Assembly: GCA_964470055.1 (NCBI GenBank)
Contig: CAYXZZ010000012.1
Span: forward strand, 1-30,245
From: JAEDES01 sp964470055
GTDB lineage: Bacteria > Bacillota_I > Bacilli_A > RF39 > UBA660
Length of the DNA: 30,245 bases
Reading direction: 5' to 3'
The position numbers and the translations under genes are program-made. The notes under the pieces were generated by a model. That model ran no database searches. It had not been told where the DNA came from and saw nothing but the letters and a program-made list of their open reading frames with translations. Shown piece by piece: positions 7,093-15,400 of this stretch; positions within the stretch are counted from its first letter, which is position 1, and each line of letters begins with the position of its first letter.

Positions 7093-7518
7093 CTATCCCG
7101 CTAAATCACCAAGTTGATGAAATTCAATAAACTGAAGTAATTTCTCCTCTGTACTTATACTAAATAAATTAGCCTTCATCTTTCCTTTCTCAACATAAAT
7201 AACTACTGGAAACTCCTCTTTTTTATTAGTAATCCCCATTCTTGACATTATTGTATTATAGTCCTTATTAGTATCCTTATTAACTTTAACAAATTTAATA
7301 TCATTATCCTTAAGTAAATCACCAACTAACTTGCAATTACTACAATCATTACTAACTACCAACATCACAAAAGACTTATTATTATTAATCATTGTCAGTG
7401 CATCACTACTAATATAAGTTTTATACATAAAAATAAATAAAGGAATTGCAAAAAGTAATGCCACAAAAACACCAGTAAAAAACTTATTCCTTAAATCAAC
7501 AAATTCTGGATCTTTCAT
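7093..7518 (-). CDS. Membrane-anchored thioredoxin-like protein
   Basis: This 141-residue protein has one N-terminal membrane segment (about residues 13-34) and a small thioredoxin-fold domain. The redox motif is CSNC (C59-C62), preceded by the strand FVMLVVS, and the cis-proline is seen in EEFPVVIYV. It most likely faces the outside and acts on thiols or disulfides there; the partner is unknown. Its ATG overlaps the stop of the upstream repeat-protein gene (ATGA type), implying translational coupling. This link is notable because both repeat proteins carry about one cysteine per repeat, although they appear cytoplasmic. Confidence 0.7.
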   Translation of the reverse strand: MKDPEFVDLRNKFFTGVFVALLFAIPLFIFMYKTYISSDALTMINNNKSFVMLVVSNDCSNCKLVGDLLKDNDIKFVKVNKDTNKDYNTIMSRMGITNKKEEFPVVIYVEKGKMKANLFSISTEEKLLQFIEFHQLGDLAG

Positions 7519-8858
7519 TTAGTCCCAACTCCTTTTATAGGTGTAACACTCTTCGTTTTTTCATCATACTTCTTTCTACTCAATCCATAAATCGGATTAA
7601 ATCTCTCATTAACAACATCTTCTTCTCCTATTGAACTAATAAGTTTTTCTCTTTCAAGCATCTCATCATATTTTAATGTCAATATTGCTGGAGAAGCAAT
7701 AACAGCCGGTAGTGTACCTTTACTTTCTAAATAAGGAAATACTCTTTGTAAATGATTTGAATCAGTAACCACGATTAATGGAGTCATATACATACTACCA
7801 TAATTATTTTTTACATACTCCATACTCTTTTCCAAACTACCAGCACTTTTCTTAAACAACGTACTACTAACATCAAGACCAAATCTCTCACATACTTTCG
7901 TAATATCCTCAATCTCACTAGCACTCTTTTTAAATACACTGGCCGTAATTGCAATATCATACTTTTGACATACTGAATGAATTCTTCTAATTTCATCAGC
8001 CGTTCTTAAAAATACAGTTCCACTTACTTCTATCCCAAGTTCTTCACATGTATCACATATATCATCTATTTCTAACGCATCTCTTCTAAAAACACTTCCA
8101 GTTATCGGAATCTCTCTCTTCCTACAAGTATCAATAATCTTAGCGACTTCATCGCCATCTTTTAAAAATACACTTCCTGTAACCTCAACATCTTTTCCTT
8201 GACAAATATTAATAATTTTTCGAACTTCATAGGAACTTTTTCTAAACGCACTGCCCGCAATTTCTATTCCAAACTCTTGAAAAATATTAATGATTTCTCC
8301 AATTTCTCCAACACCTTTTTGAAAGAAACTTCCAGTTACTTCAATTTCTTTTTCTTCACATACCATCAAAATAGTAGAAATTTCTGCCATTCTAAGCGTC
8401 GTAATGGCTGCACTAAGTATTGCTTGCTTATTAAGTTTAGAAGAAAACTTATCTTCTATTTCCTTAATTCTTCCAACAGGAACCCCTAAAATAGATACAT
8501 TTTTATTAAAAGTTTCAAAACCATAATGATCTCTAACATACTTATATGTACTGTCCAAAACTTCTGGCTCACTACTTAAAATATGTAAACATCCAACAAT
8601 CTTTTCTCTATTAAGTCCTAATTCTAATAACTTCTTAAAATTTCTTTCAACACAATTAGTATTGAAATACAATACACTAGGACACTTTTCTATTCTTCTA
8701 GGATCTACTCCCATTGTATTAACTAAAAAATCCAACGTCTTTTTAATATCATCAACATTACCTTGTCTATCTAAAGCATCCCTCTGCTCCATATCAAGGG
8801 CTCCATAATCAAGCCCATACCCCCGAAAAAGTTGTGATATAGAAATATCCTCCATCAT
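7515..8858 (-). CDS. mTERF-like tandem-repeat protein, short paralog
   Basis: This is a 447-residue protein. N-terminal mTERF-like helices include RRIEKCPSVLYF (about residues 54-65) and a second pair ending near residue 145. Seven consecutive 26-residue repeats follow (residues 156-337), of the form xAxEIxxIxxVCxxxxIxVTGSVFxK. The C-terminal cap carries further mTERF-like helices, ending FNPIYGLSRKKYDEK. The cap is shared with the 946-residue paralog (FNKIFGLDKKRY). There is no signal peptide. mTERF-type folds are all-helical solenoids that bind nucleic acid in eukaryotic organelles; such a role here is inference. I chose ATG 8858: GGGAGG lies seven bases upstream and the ATG overlaps the TGA of the 90-residue gene, so the two are coupled. 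Confidence 0.75.
   Translation of the reverse strand: MMEDISISQLFRGYGLDYGALDMEQRDALDRQGNVDDIKKTLDFLVNTMGVDPRRIEKCPSVLYFNTNCVERNFKKLLELGLNREKIVGCLHILSSEPEVLDSTYKYVRDHYGFETFNKNVSILGVPVGRIKEIEDKFSSKLNKQAILSAAITTLRMAEISTILMVCEEKEIEVTGSFFQKGVGEIGEIINIFQEFGIEIAGSAFRKSSYEVRKIINICQGKDVEVTGSVFLKDGDEVAKIIDTCRKREIPITGSVFRRDALEIDDICDTCEELGIEVSGTVFLRTADEIRRIHSVCQKYDIAITASVFKKSASEIEDITKVCERFGLDVSSTLFKKSAGSLEKSMEYVKNNYGSMYMTPLIVVTDSNHLQRVFPYLESKGTLPAVIASPAILTLKYDEMLEREKLISSIGEEDVVNERFNPIYGLSRKKYDEKTKSVTPIKGVGTK
7848..8393 (-). repeat. Seven tandem 26-residue repeats in the short paralog
   Basis: Seven uninterrupted units have exact 26-codon spacing. The conserved skeleton is E-I at positions 4-5, Cys near position 12, I/V-x-V/I after it and the turn TGSxF. 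The residue before the invariant F varies (F, A, V, V, V, V, L), as do the two preceding positions. DNA copies are well diverged, so the array is not a recent slippage product. Confidence 0.85.
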
Positions 8859-9127
8859 AATAGTTCCTCCCATAATCCCATATCTTCACTTAACTTTTCA
8901 ACATAATCATTTCCTAATCTGCCCACTAAAGCATCTATTTTTTCTTTCACGACTTCATGGTCATCTACAAACGCAAGAGGAAATCTTTCAATGATATCCG
9001 CGTAATCATCAAACCTCAATTTTATCAAATAATTAATATTTTTAACCAAATCATCCAAATTATCATTACAAGAAATTAAAGCATCTTCTCCATAAATCTC
9101 TCTTATTTTCCCAAAATCTATATTCAT
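8855..9127 (-). CDS. Small mTERF-like protein (isolated cap module)
   Basis: This is a 90-residue protein. Its centre, NINYLIKLRFDDYADIIERF followed by PLAFVDDHEVVKEKI, has the helix-proline-helix pattern of an mTERF repeat and resembles the N-terminal caps of both larger repeat proteins. It has no tandem array. It may cap, dimerise with or regulate the larger proteins; this is inference. AAAGGA lies 12 bases before the ATG, which is rather far. A promoter at 9175-9203 drives it together with the downstream short paralog, whose ATG overlaps its TGA. Confidence 0.65.
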   Translation of the reverse strand: MNIDFGKIREIYGEDALISCNDNLDDLVKNINYLIKLRFDDYADIIERFPLAFVDDHEVVKEKIDALVGRLGNDYVEKLSEDMGLWEELL

Positions 9128-9142
9128 AAATATCGCCTATCC

Positions 9143-9195
9143 TTTTACTCTTTACTAAAAAATACTCTATTAATATTTTACTATAAAGAGTAAAA
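9143..9195. promoter_or_regulatory. 12-bp inverted repeat flanking the -10 (candidate operator)
   Basis: TTTTACTCTTTA (9143-9154) and TAAAGAGTAAAA (9184-9195) are perfect inverted copies separated by 29 bases. One arm lies in the promoter spacer and the other reaches the ribosome binding site of the 90-residue gene. They could be paired sites for a regulator, or an RNA hairpin on read-through transcripts that would mask the ribosome binding site. Confidence 0.5.
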
Positions 9196-9203
9196 TATCA
9201 CAA
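9175..9203 (-). promoter_or_regulatory. Promoter of the 90-residue/short-paralog/thioredoxin unit
   Basis: TTGTGA (complement of 9198-9203), a 17-bp spacer and TAAAAT (complement of 9175-9180). The start is predicted near 9168. Confidence 0.6.
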
Positions 9204-9218
9204 ATAAAAAATACTCAT

Positions 9219-9248
9219 ATAAAAGAAACTAACATTCAATTAGTTTCT
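9219..9248 (-). terminator. Terminator of the long repeat-protein gene
   Basis: AGAAACTAA-TTGAATG-TTAGTTTCT makes a perfect nine-pair stem on the - strand with a following U-rich tail. It starts right after the stop codon. Confidence 0.85.
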
Positions 9249-12089
9249 CTACTTTTTACCACTTTTAATAGCAGAAATTTCTCCACCCAACAACTTATAA
9301 CGCTTTTTATCTAAACCAAATATTTTATTAAATTTGCCATCTACTAATACTTCTTCTCCTCTGTTTTTAAGAATTTGTTCCCGCTCTTTAAACTCATCCA
9401 AAGTAAGTGACAACACTAATGTTCCTTTAAGTAATCCTTCTAAATAACCTTTCTCTTCAAAATATGGAAGCACTTGTTTTAATCTATTTGGGTTTTGAAC
9501 AACAATAAGTCTTTTAAGCAAACCATCTCCATAATTTTCCTTAACATACCTAATACTTTCTTTTAGTTTAGTTGGATTAGTAGAAAATACTGTTCCCTTA
9601 GCCTCTATTCCATTCTCCTGACAAATTTTAATTAATTCTTCTGTAACTTCCGGACCATTCTGAAAAATAGAACTATTACTCTTATAATCAACATTATATC
9701 TTTTACAAATATCTACTATTGAATCAATTTCAGCAGCATTTCTTCTAAAGATTGAACTCACCTTTTTATAATCAATATCATGTTTCTCACAAACCTCTAT
9801 TATTTTTCTTACCTCACTACCATTCTTCGAAAAAACATTACCACCATTCTCATACGGAATTCCAACCTCTTTACAAATACCTACAATCTCTTCAATATCC
9901 TCTTTTTTACTTTGAAAAATAGTTCCACCCTTTTGATAATTTATTCCATACTTTATACAAACCAAAATAATACCTTCCAGTTGATCAGTAACGGCTAAGA
10001 AAACAGAACCACCATCCTTATATTTAACACCATATTTTTCACATACTTCAGCAGTTTTCTCAATATCTATAGCACTCTTCTCAAGAACAACTCCACCTTT
10101 AGAATAGTTAATTCCTTTCTCCTCACACATCTCAACAGTTTTCTTTAACTCACTAAGATTTCTCGTAAAAGCAGTCCCACCATTTTTATAAGGAATCTTC
10201 TTTTCTTCGCAATAAGAAATAATTTGTTCTATCTCTAAAGCCGGCTTATTAAATACTGTTCCACCTCTTTTATACGAAACTCCATATTTTTCACATACCT
10301 CAATCATTTTCTCAACTTCTTCTGCAATTTGTGCAAATACAGTTCCTCCGTTTTTATACCTAATTCCATGTTTTTTACAAAGAGCAACAATTTTTTCTAT
10401 TTCATCAGGATTCCTCTTAAAAATATTACCGCCATTCTTATATTCAATTCCATGCTTTATACAAATTTCTACAGTCTTTCTAATATCCTCACTGCATCTA
10501 TAAAAGACAACTCCCCCATCTTTATAATTAATTCCATATTGACAACAAACATCAACAATCTTTTCAACCTCTATTGCCGTTTTTCCAAAAACCATATTAC
10601 TCTTTTTATAGTTTATCGCTTTTCTTTTGCAAACCTCAACAATTTGCTCAATCTCTAAAGCCGTCCTACAAAAAATAACACTTGATTTGCTATAATCAAT
10701 TCCATGTTTTTTACAAGCTTTGACAATATCTCTTATTTCATCAGCATCTCGTTCAAAGACATTTCCTCCCTCACTGCAGTCAATTCCTAACTCCTGACAA
10801 ACTAAAATAATACTCTCAACCTCTGAAGCATGTTTTCTAAATATTTCTCCACCTTTAGCATAATTAACTCCATATTTTTTACAAACGTCAACTATTTCTC
10901 TAATCTCATAAAACTTTCTTCTAAAAATTGTTCCACCATCTTGATAAAAAATTCCAAGTTCTTGACATACTTCTGCAATTCTTTCAACTGCATCAGGAAC
11001 TCTACTAAAAATAACTCCCCCATCTTTATAATTAATTCCATACTTTTCTGATATTCTTACAATTTCTCTTATTTCATCAGCACTTCTTCTAAATATTGCT
11101 CCACCGTTTTTATAATTAATTCCTAATTCTAAACAAACTTTAACAACCTCTTCAATTTCTGTTGCACTATGTCTAAAGATCATTCCACCATCTTGATAGG
11201 AAATTCCATACTTACAACACACCTCAACGACACTTCGAATATTATCTGCATCTTTCTCAAACACAGTTCCACTATTACAAGAAACACCACATTCTCTACA
11301 CGCAAGAACTATTTTCTCAACTTCATAAGCCGATTTTAAAAATATTAAACTACTTTGTTTATATGAAACTCCATACTTTTTACATACCTCAATAATACTT
11401 AAAATATTACTAGGACTTGCATCAAATATTACTCCACCGTTCTTATAATTAATCCCCTCATTTTCACATACTCCAACAACCTTTTCAATATCAGCCGCAC
11501 TATTTCTAAAAATCATTCCTCCGTTTTGATATTTAATTCCATACTTATCACAAACCGCAATAACTTCTCTTAATTCATCCTGACTTTTTACAAACTTACT
11601 TCTATCATCTTCTTCACCAATCAAAGTTGCATTGATACAAACTGATAAAATACCATAACTAGATAACCTACCTTCACCAACTTCCTCAACCTGCTTAATT
11701 CTCCAAATAGGAATTCTTAAAATACTTGGAAGTTCATGAACCATATCCTCTCCATATTTCTTAGATACATATTCATAAGTTTCTTGTAACTGAACACAGT
11801 CGGTTGCCAAAACATGTAAGCAATTATTAATACGAAGTACCTTAAAACCAATATTCTCCAAATATGTATAATTAGTCTTTATATTTTCAATCCCACAATA
11901 TAAAATGCTAGGACATTTCTCAATATTTTTATTACTAATGCCTAATTCTCCACGTAAAAAAGATAAAACATACTCAACTTTACTATAATCCGCCTTATTC
12001 ATAAGTACATCTTTTTTAGAATCAAAAATATTATTATAATTAATCCCATATTTCTCTAATAACTTAAATAAACTATACTCCTCAATCAT
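9249..12089 (-). CDS. mTERF-like protein with 24 tandem 28-residue repeats
   Basis: This is a 946-residue protein without signal peptide or membrane segment. An N-terminal cap (about residues 35-140) holds mTERF-like helices, including KNIEKCPSILYC and HELPSILRIPIW. Residues 169-837 form 24 head-to-tail repeats with a consensus like SADEIREIVEVCKKYGI + NYKDGGVIFRR. A C-terminal cap follows with NPNRLKQVLPYFEEKG and FNKIFGLDKKRY, shared with the 447-residue paralog. Each repeat appears to be a helix plus a turn, giving a long superhelix. Most repeats keep Cys at position 12 and GG at 22-23, while position 24 is highly variable. Nucleic-acid binding is inferred from the mTERF resemblance; a protein-binding solenoid is the alternative. 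I chose ATG 12089, which has GGAGTGA upstream, over ATG 12113. I know of no described bacterial family with this layout. Confidence 0.8.
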   Translation of the reverse strand: MIEEYSLFKLLEKYGINYNNIFDSKKDVLMNKADYSKVEYVLSFLRGELGISNKNIEKCPSILYCGIENIKTNYTYLENIGFKVLRINNCLHVLATDCVQLQETYEYVSKKYGEDMVHELPSILRIPIWRIKQVEEVGEGRLSSYGILSVCINATLIGEEDDRSKFVKSQDELREVIAVCDKYGIKYQNGGMIFRNSAADIEKVVGVCENEGINYKNGGVIFDASPSNILSIIEVCKKYGVSYKQSSLIFLKSAYEVEKIVLACRECGVSCNSGTVFEKDADNIRSVVEVCCKYGISYQDGGMIFRHSATEIEEVVKVCLELGINYKNGGAIFRRSADEIREIVRISEKYGINYKDGGVIFSRVPDAVERIAEVCQELGIFYQDGGTIFRRKFYEIREIVDVCKKYGVNYAKGGEIFRKHASEVESIILVCQELGIDCSEGGNVFERDADEIRDIVKACKKHGIDYSKSSVIFCRTALEIEQIVEVCKRKAINYKKSNMVFGKTAIEVEKIVDVCCQYGINYKDGGVVFYRCSEDIRKTVEICIKHGIEYKNGGNIFKRNPDEIEKIVALCKKHGIRYKNGGTVFAQIAEEVEKMIEVCEKYGVSYKRGGTVFNKPALEIEQIISYCEEKKIPYKNGGTAFTRNLSELKKTVEMCEEKGINYSKGGVVLEKSAIDIEKTAEVCEKYGVKYKDGGSVFLAVTDQLEGIILVCIKYGINYQKGGTIFQSKKEDIEEIVGICKEVGIPYENGGNVFSKNGSEVRKIIEVCEKHDIDYKKVSSIFRRNAAEIDSIVDICKRYNVDYKSNSSIFQNGPEVTEELIKICQENGIEAKGTVFSTNPTKLKESIRYVKENYGDGLLKRLIVVQNPNRLKQVLPYFEEKGYLEGLLKGTLVLSLTLDEFKEREQILKNRGEEVLVDGKFNKIFGLDKKRYKLLGGEISAIKSGKK
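9579..11585 (-). repeat. 24 tandem repeats of about 28 residues (84 bp)
   Basis: The units run without interruption. All are 28 codons except repeat 4 (27) and repeat 24 (26, matching the short paralog's unit). Skeleton: E/D-I at 4-5, I-V at 8-9, V-C at 11-12, G-I at 16-17, Y-K at 19-20, G-G at 22-23, I/V-F at 25-26. Repeats 3, 11, 12, 22 and 23 replace GG by SS, SN, VS or NS. Position 24 reads in order M V L T M A V T E N V M V N T T T V S T N S S T. Confidence 0.9.
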
Positions 12090-12220
12090 TAAAATCACTC
12101 CAAACATTAACATTATTTTACTATATATTTATCACTTAAATAAATAAAATTATACGAAATAACATCAGTTATACATTAAATTACACTATCATTAAAAAGG
12201 ATTAACAATTAAAAAGGTTC
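12090..12220 (-). promoter_or_regulatory. Upstream region of the long repeat gene
   Basis: One candidate promoter on - is TTGTTA, 17 bp, TGTAAT (about 12181-12209); another -10-like TATAAT lies near 12155 without a good -35. The 10-mer ATTAAAAAGG occurs twice, at 12191-12200 and 12208-12217, 17 bases apart, overlapping this promoter and adjoining the -35 of the divergent sRNA promoter. That would suit a shared control site. No small gene is visible here. Confidence 0.35.
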
Positions 12221-12222
12221 AA

Positions 12223-12251
12223 TTGACATCATACATAAATTGTGATAAATT
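12223..12251 (+). promoter_or_regulatory. Promoter of the plus-strand sRNA
   Basis: A perfect TTGACA (12223-12228), a 17-bp spacer and TAAATT (12246-12251). It points away from the long repeat gene and against ileS. Confidence 0.65.
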
Positions 12252-12257
12252 AATATT

Positions 12258-12359
12258 ATAAGCGACCATGGATGTGATAATATCACGTGTACCATTCGCT
12301 TTTATTTTGAACTAATCAACACAAAACATGCCAATAATATTTTATTAGCATGTTTTTTT
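12258..12359 (+). ncRNA. Candidate sRNA of about 100 nt
   Basis: A + strand unit with its own promoter, a long irregular hairpin and an intrinsic terminator lies between two - strand genes. The hairpin has AAGCGA/TCGCTT (12260-12265 with 12296-12301), ATGG/CCAT, then ATGTGAT/ATCACGT with an AAT loop: 17 pairs with a CC bulge and a GTA bulge. A single-stranded A/U-rich linker leads to the terminator ACATGC...GCATGT plus seven T (12326-12359). No protein of useful length is encoded. It lacks the conserved loops of 4.5S/SRP RNA and is too short for typical 6S RNA. A base-pairing regulator is plausible; its targets are unknown. Confidence 0.6.
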
Positions 12360-12375
12360 AACCTCTTACATCTAT

Positions 12376-12410
12376 CAAAAAAGTGCTAACAACTTATTTG
12401 CTTAGCACTC
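12376..12410 (-). terminator. Terminator of ileS
   Basis: AGTGCTAA/TTAGCACT forms an eight-pair stem on the - strand, followed by six T, just after the ileS stop. Confidence 0.85.
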
Positions 12411-12418
12411 TTTTTTAC

Positions 12419-15400
12419 TTATATTCTTTCTACTCTAATAGCAGCCTTCTCATCATTCATTTCACTATAATCATCTAACATTTCATCCTTGATTAATTCT
12501 TCACCAAGAACTTCACCCATCACATAATCTTTCCAAGATTCTAACATCTCATCAATCTTTTGTGTACCATTATAGTAAACTTTAATATGATCAGTAATTA
12601 CAAAATCTGCATCTTTTCTTAAACTTTGTACTTTACGGACAAATTCTCTCGCAAGACCTTCTAAAATTAACTCTTCAGTTAACTCAGTTTCAAGTACTAC
12701 ACAAGTTCTACTATTACTTGCTGAGGCATATCCTTCTTTTTGTTTTACTTCCATTAGTACCATCTCAGGAGTAATTGTAAAATCATCTCCCCCTAAAGAT
12801 ACCATTAAACCACCATTATTAATTTTATTAACTTGCTCAACAGTAGCATTTTGAAGCAATCCTTGTAATTCTTTAATCCTTGCCCCAAGTGCCTTACCAA
12901 GAACTTTAAAGTTAGGTTTAACAACATATTCTAAATACTCAGTCATATCATCCTTAAATACAACCTCTTTAACATTCAATTCTTCACTAATTACAGGAAG
13001 TAAATCTCCAATAATCATTTCATCACTCTTAGGAAGAATTAAACTTTGAATTGGTTGTCTAACTTTAATATTAACTTCTTCTCTCGCAAATCTACCAAGT
13101 GAACACACATCTCTTACTAAATCCATTCTCTCTTCAACAGTTTCATTAATTAAATCTGTATTTTCTACTGGGAAGTTTGCCAAATGAACTGATTCTTCTC
13201 CAGTTAACTTAGTATAAATTTCTTCAGTCAAGAATGGTGTAATTGGAGCACATAGCTTACATAAAGTAACTAATACTTCATAAGTAGTTAAATATACTGC
13301 CTTTTTACTTTCAGTAAGTTCACTATCCCAGAACCTTCTTCTATTACTTCTAATATACCAGTTAGATAAATCATCATTTAAGAATGGAACAATTAACTTC
13401 GCTACTTTATTTAGATCAAATTCTTGATACGCCTGATTAACATCTTTAACTAATCTATTTAATTTAGATAATAACCATCTATCAATTAACTCTCTATCTT
13501 CAACCGGAATATTATATTCTCTCGGATCAATATTATCAGCATTAGCATACATTTCAAAGAATGAATAAGAATTCTTAAATGTTGAAGTGAATTTAGAATA
13601 AACCTCTTTAACTCCCTCTTCACTAAATTTAAGTGGAGTCCATACTGGTGAAACATAACACATATAAAATCTTATTGTATCAGCACCATACTTTTCCATA
13701 ATTTGAACTGGATCTATAATATTTCCCGTTGATTTACTCATCTTCTTACCATGAGCATCCAACATCATATCATTAACAACAACATTCTTAAAACTGCTCT
13801 CTCCAGAAATAATTGTTGAAATAACTAATAATACATAAAACCATCCACGTGTCTGATCAACTCCTTCAGCAATAAAATCTGCTGGGAATTGGTCTAAGAA
13901 GCTTTCTTCATTTTCAAATGGATAATGCCATTGTGCATAAGGCATAGAACCACTATCAAACCAAACATCCATTACATCTTTTACTCTCTCCATTGTCTTA
14001 CCACAATGAGGACACTTAATATGTAAATCATCAACATATGGTCTATGTAATTCTATTTCTCTAACATTAACATTTTCTACAATTTTTTCTTGTAGTTCTT
14101 CTAATGATCCAATAACTTCCTTATGACCACATTCACAAGTCCAAATTGGCATTGGACAACCCCAATATCTATTTCTTGAAATTCCCCAATCAACCATATT
14201 ATCTAACCAGTTAGCAAATCTCTTAGTACCAATAAATTCTGGATACCAATTAATTTTTTCATTGGCTTTAATAATCTGATCTTTAACAGCTGTCGTTTTA
14301 ACATACCAAGCCGGTTTAGCATAATAAATAAGTGGTGATTTACATCTCCAACAATGTGGATAATCATGAACTAATTTAATTTTCTTAAATAATTTATCAT
14401 TTTCTTTTAAATATTTAATAATCTCAATTTCAAGTTCTGGTTCAGTAACAAGTCTTCCTTCCCATGGACCACATACATAACATCCATCTTTTCCTACCGG
14501 ATTAACAAATGCTATATCATTCTCTCTACATACTTTGTTATCATCTTCACCAAACGCCGGAGCAATATGAACAATACCTGTTCCATCTTCTGCAGTAACA
14601 TAAGAATCAGCCACTACTTCAAACGCTTTTCCATCAACCTCTACAAATGGCATTAATTGTTCATACTTAGTTCCAACTAAATCAGAACCCTTATAAGTCT
14701 CAAGAACTAAAGCATCTTCTCCAACTACTTTTTCACGTAAACTATCCGCTAAAATAAACTTATATCCTTGAGATTCAACTAATACATACTCAAGTTCAGG
14801 ATTAACACATAATGCAACATTAGCCATTAAAGTCCAAGGAGTTGTTGTCCATACTAAGAAATAAACATCTTCATCACGTTTCTTAAATGGAACTATTACT
14901 GTATTAACAGAGTCTTCTTGATATCCTTGTGCAACTTCATTTGAAGAAAGTTCAGTCCCACATCTAGGACAATATGGTAATACCTTATTACCATGATATA
15001 TCAAGCCTTTCTTATCCATTTCTTTAATAATCCACCATTCACTTTCAATGAACTCATTATCACAAGTAACATATGGATGACTACAATCAATGAATTGCCC
15101 CATCATATCAGTAACGTGCTTAACTTCATCAATATTTGTTGCAGTTTCTTTATTACATTCTTTACAGAAATTTTCAATTCCAAACTCTTCAATATCAGAC
15201 TTATTCTTAAATCCTAATTTCTTTTCAACATTAACTTCAATTGGAAGACCGTGGGTATCAAGACCAATCTTTCTTAATACTCTATACCCTTGCATAGTCT
15301 TGTATTTACAAAAAGCATCTTTAATAGTTTTCGCAAAAACATGGTGAATTCCAGGTTTCGCATTTGCATAAATTGGCCCATCATAGAAAACCCATTTCTT

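Noticed and set aside
9780..11051. Several long open frames on the + strand opposite the repeat gene
   Set aside because: They mirror the repeated - strand codons, are rich in Asn/Phe/Ile/Ser, and lack ribosome binding sites. They are shadows of the repeat gene.
9579..11585. TALE-type DNA-binding repeats
   Set aside because: A GG pair follows a variable region, as in TALE repeats, but the unit is 28 rather than 33-35 residues, the helix pattern differs and the caps look mTERF-like. Homology is not supported.
9579..11585. CRISPR array
   Set aside because: The periodicity is 84 bp of coding repeat with diverged DNA, an open frame throughout, and no identical repeats with unique spacers. No cas genes are present anywhere in the window.
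12258..12359. Small SRP (4.5S) RNA
   Set aside because: The hairpin has no GGAA-type apical loop or the conserved AGCAG internal loop.
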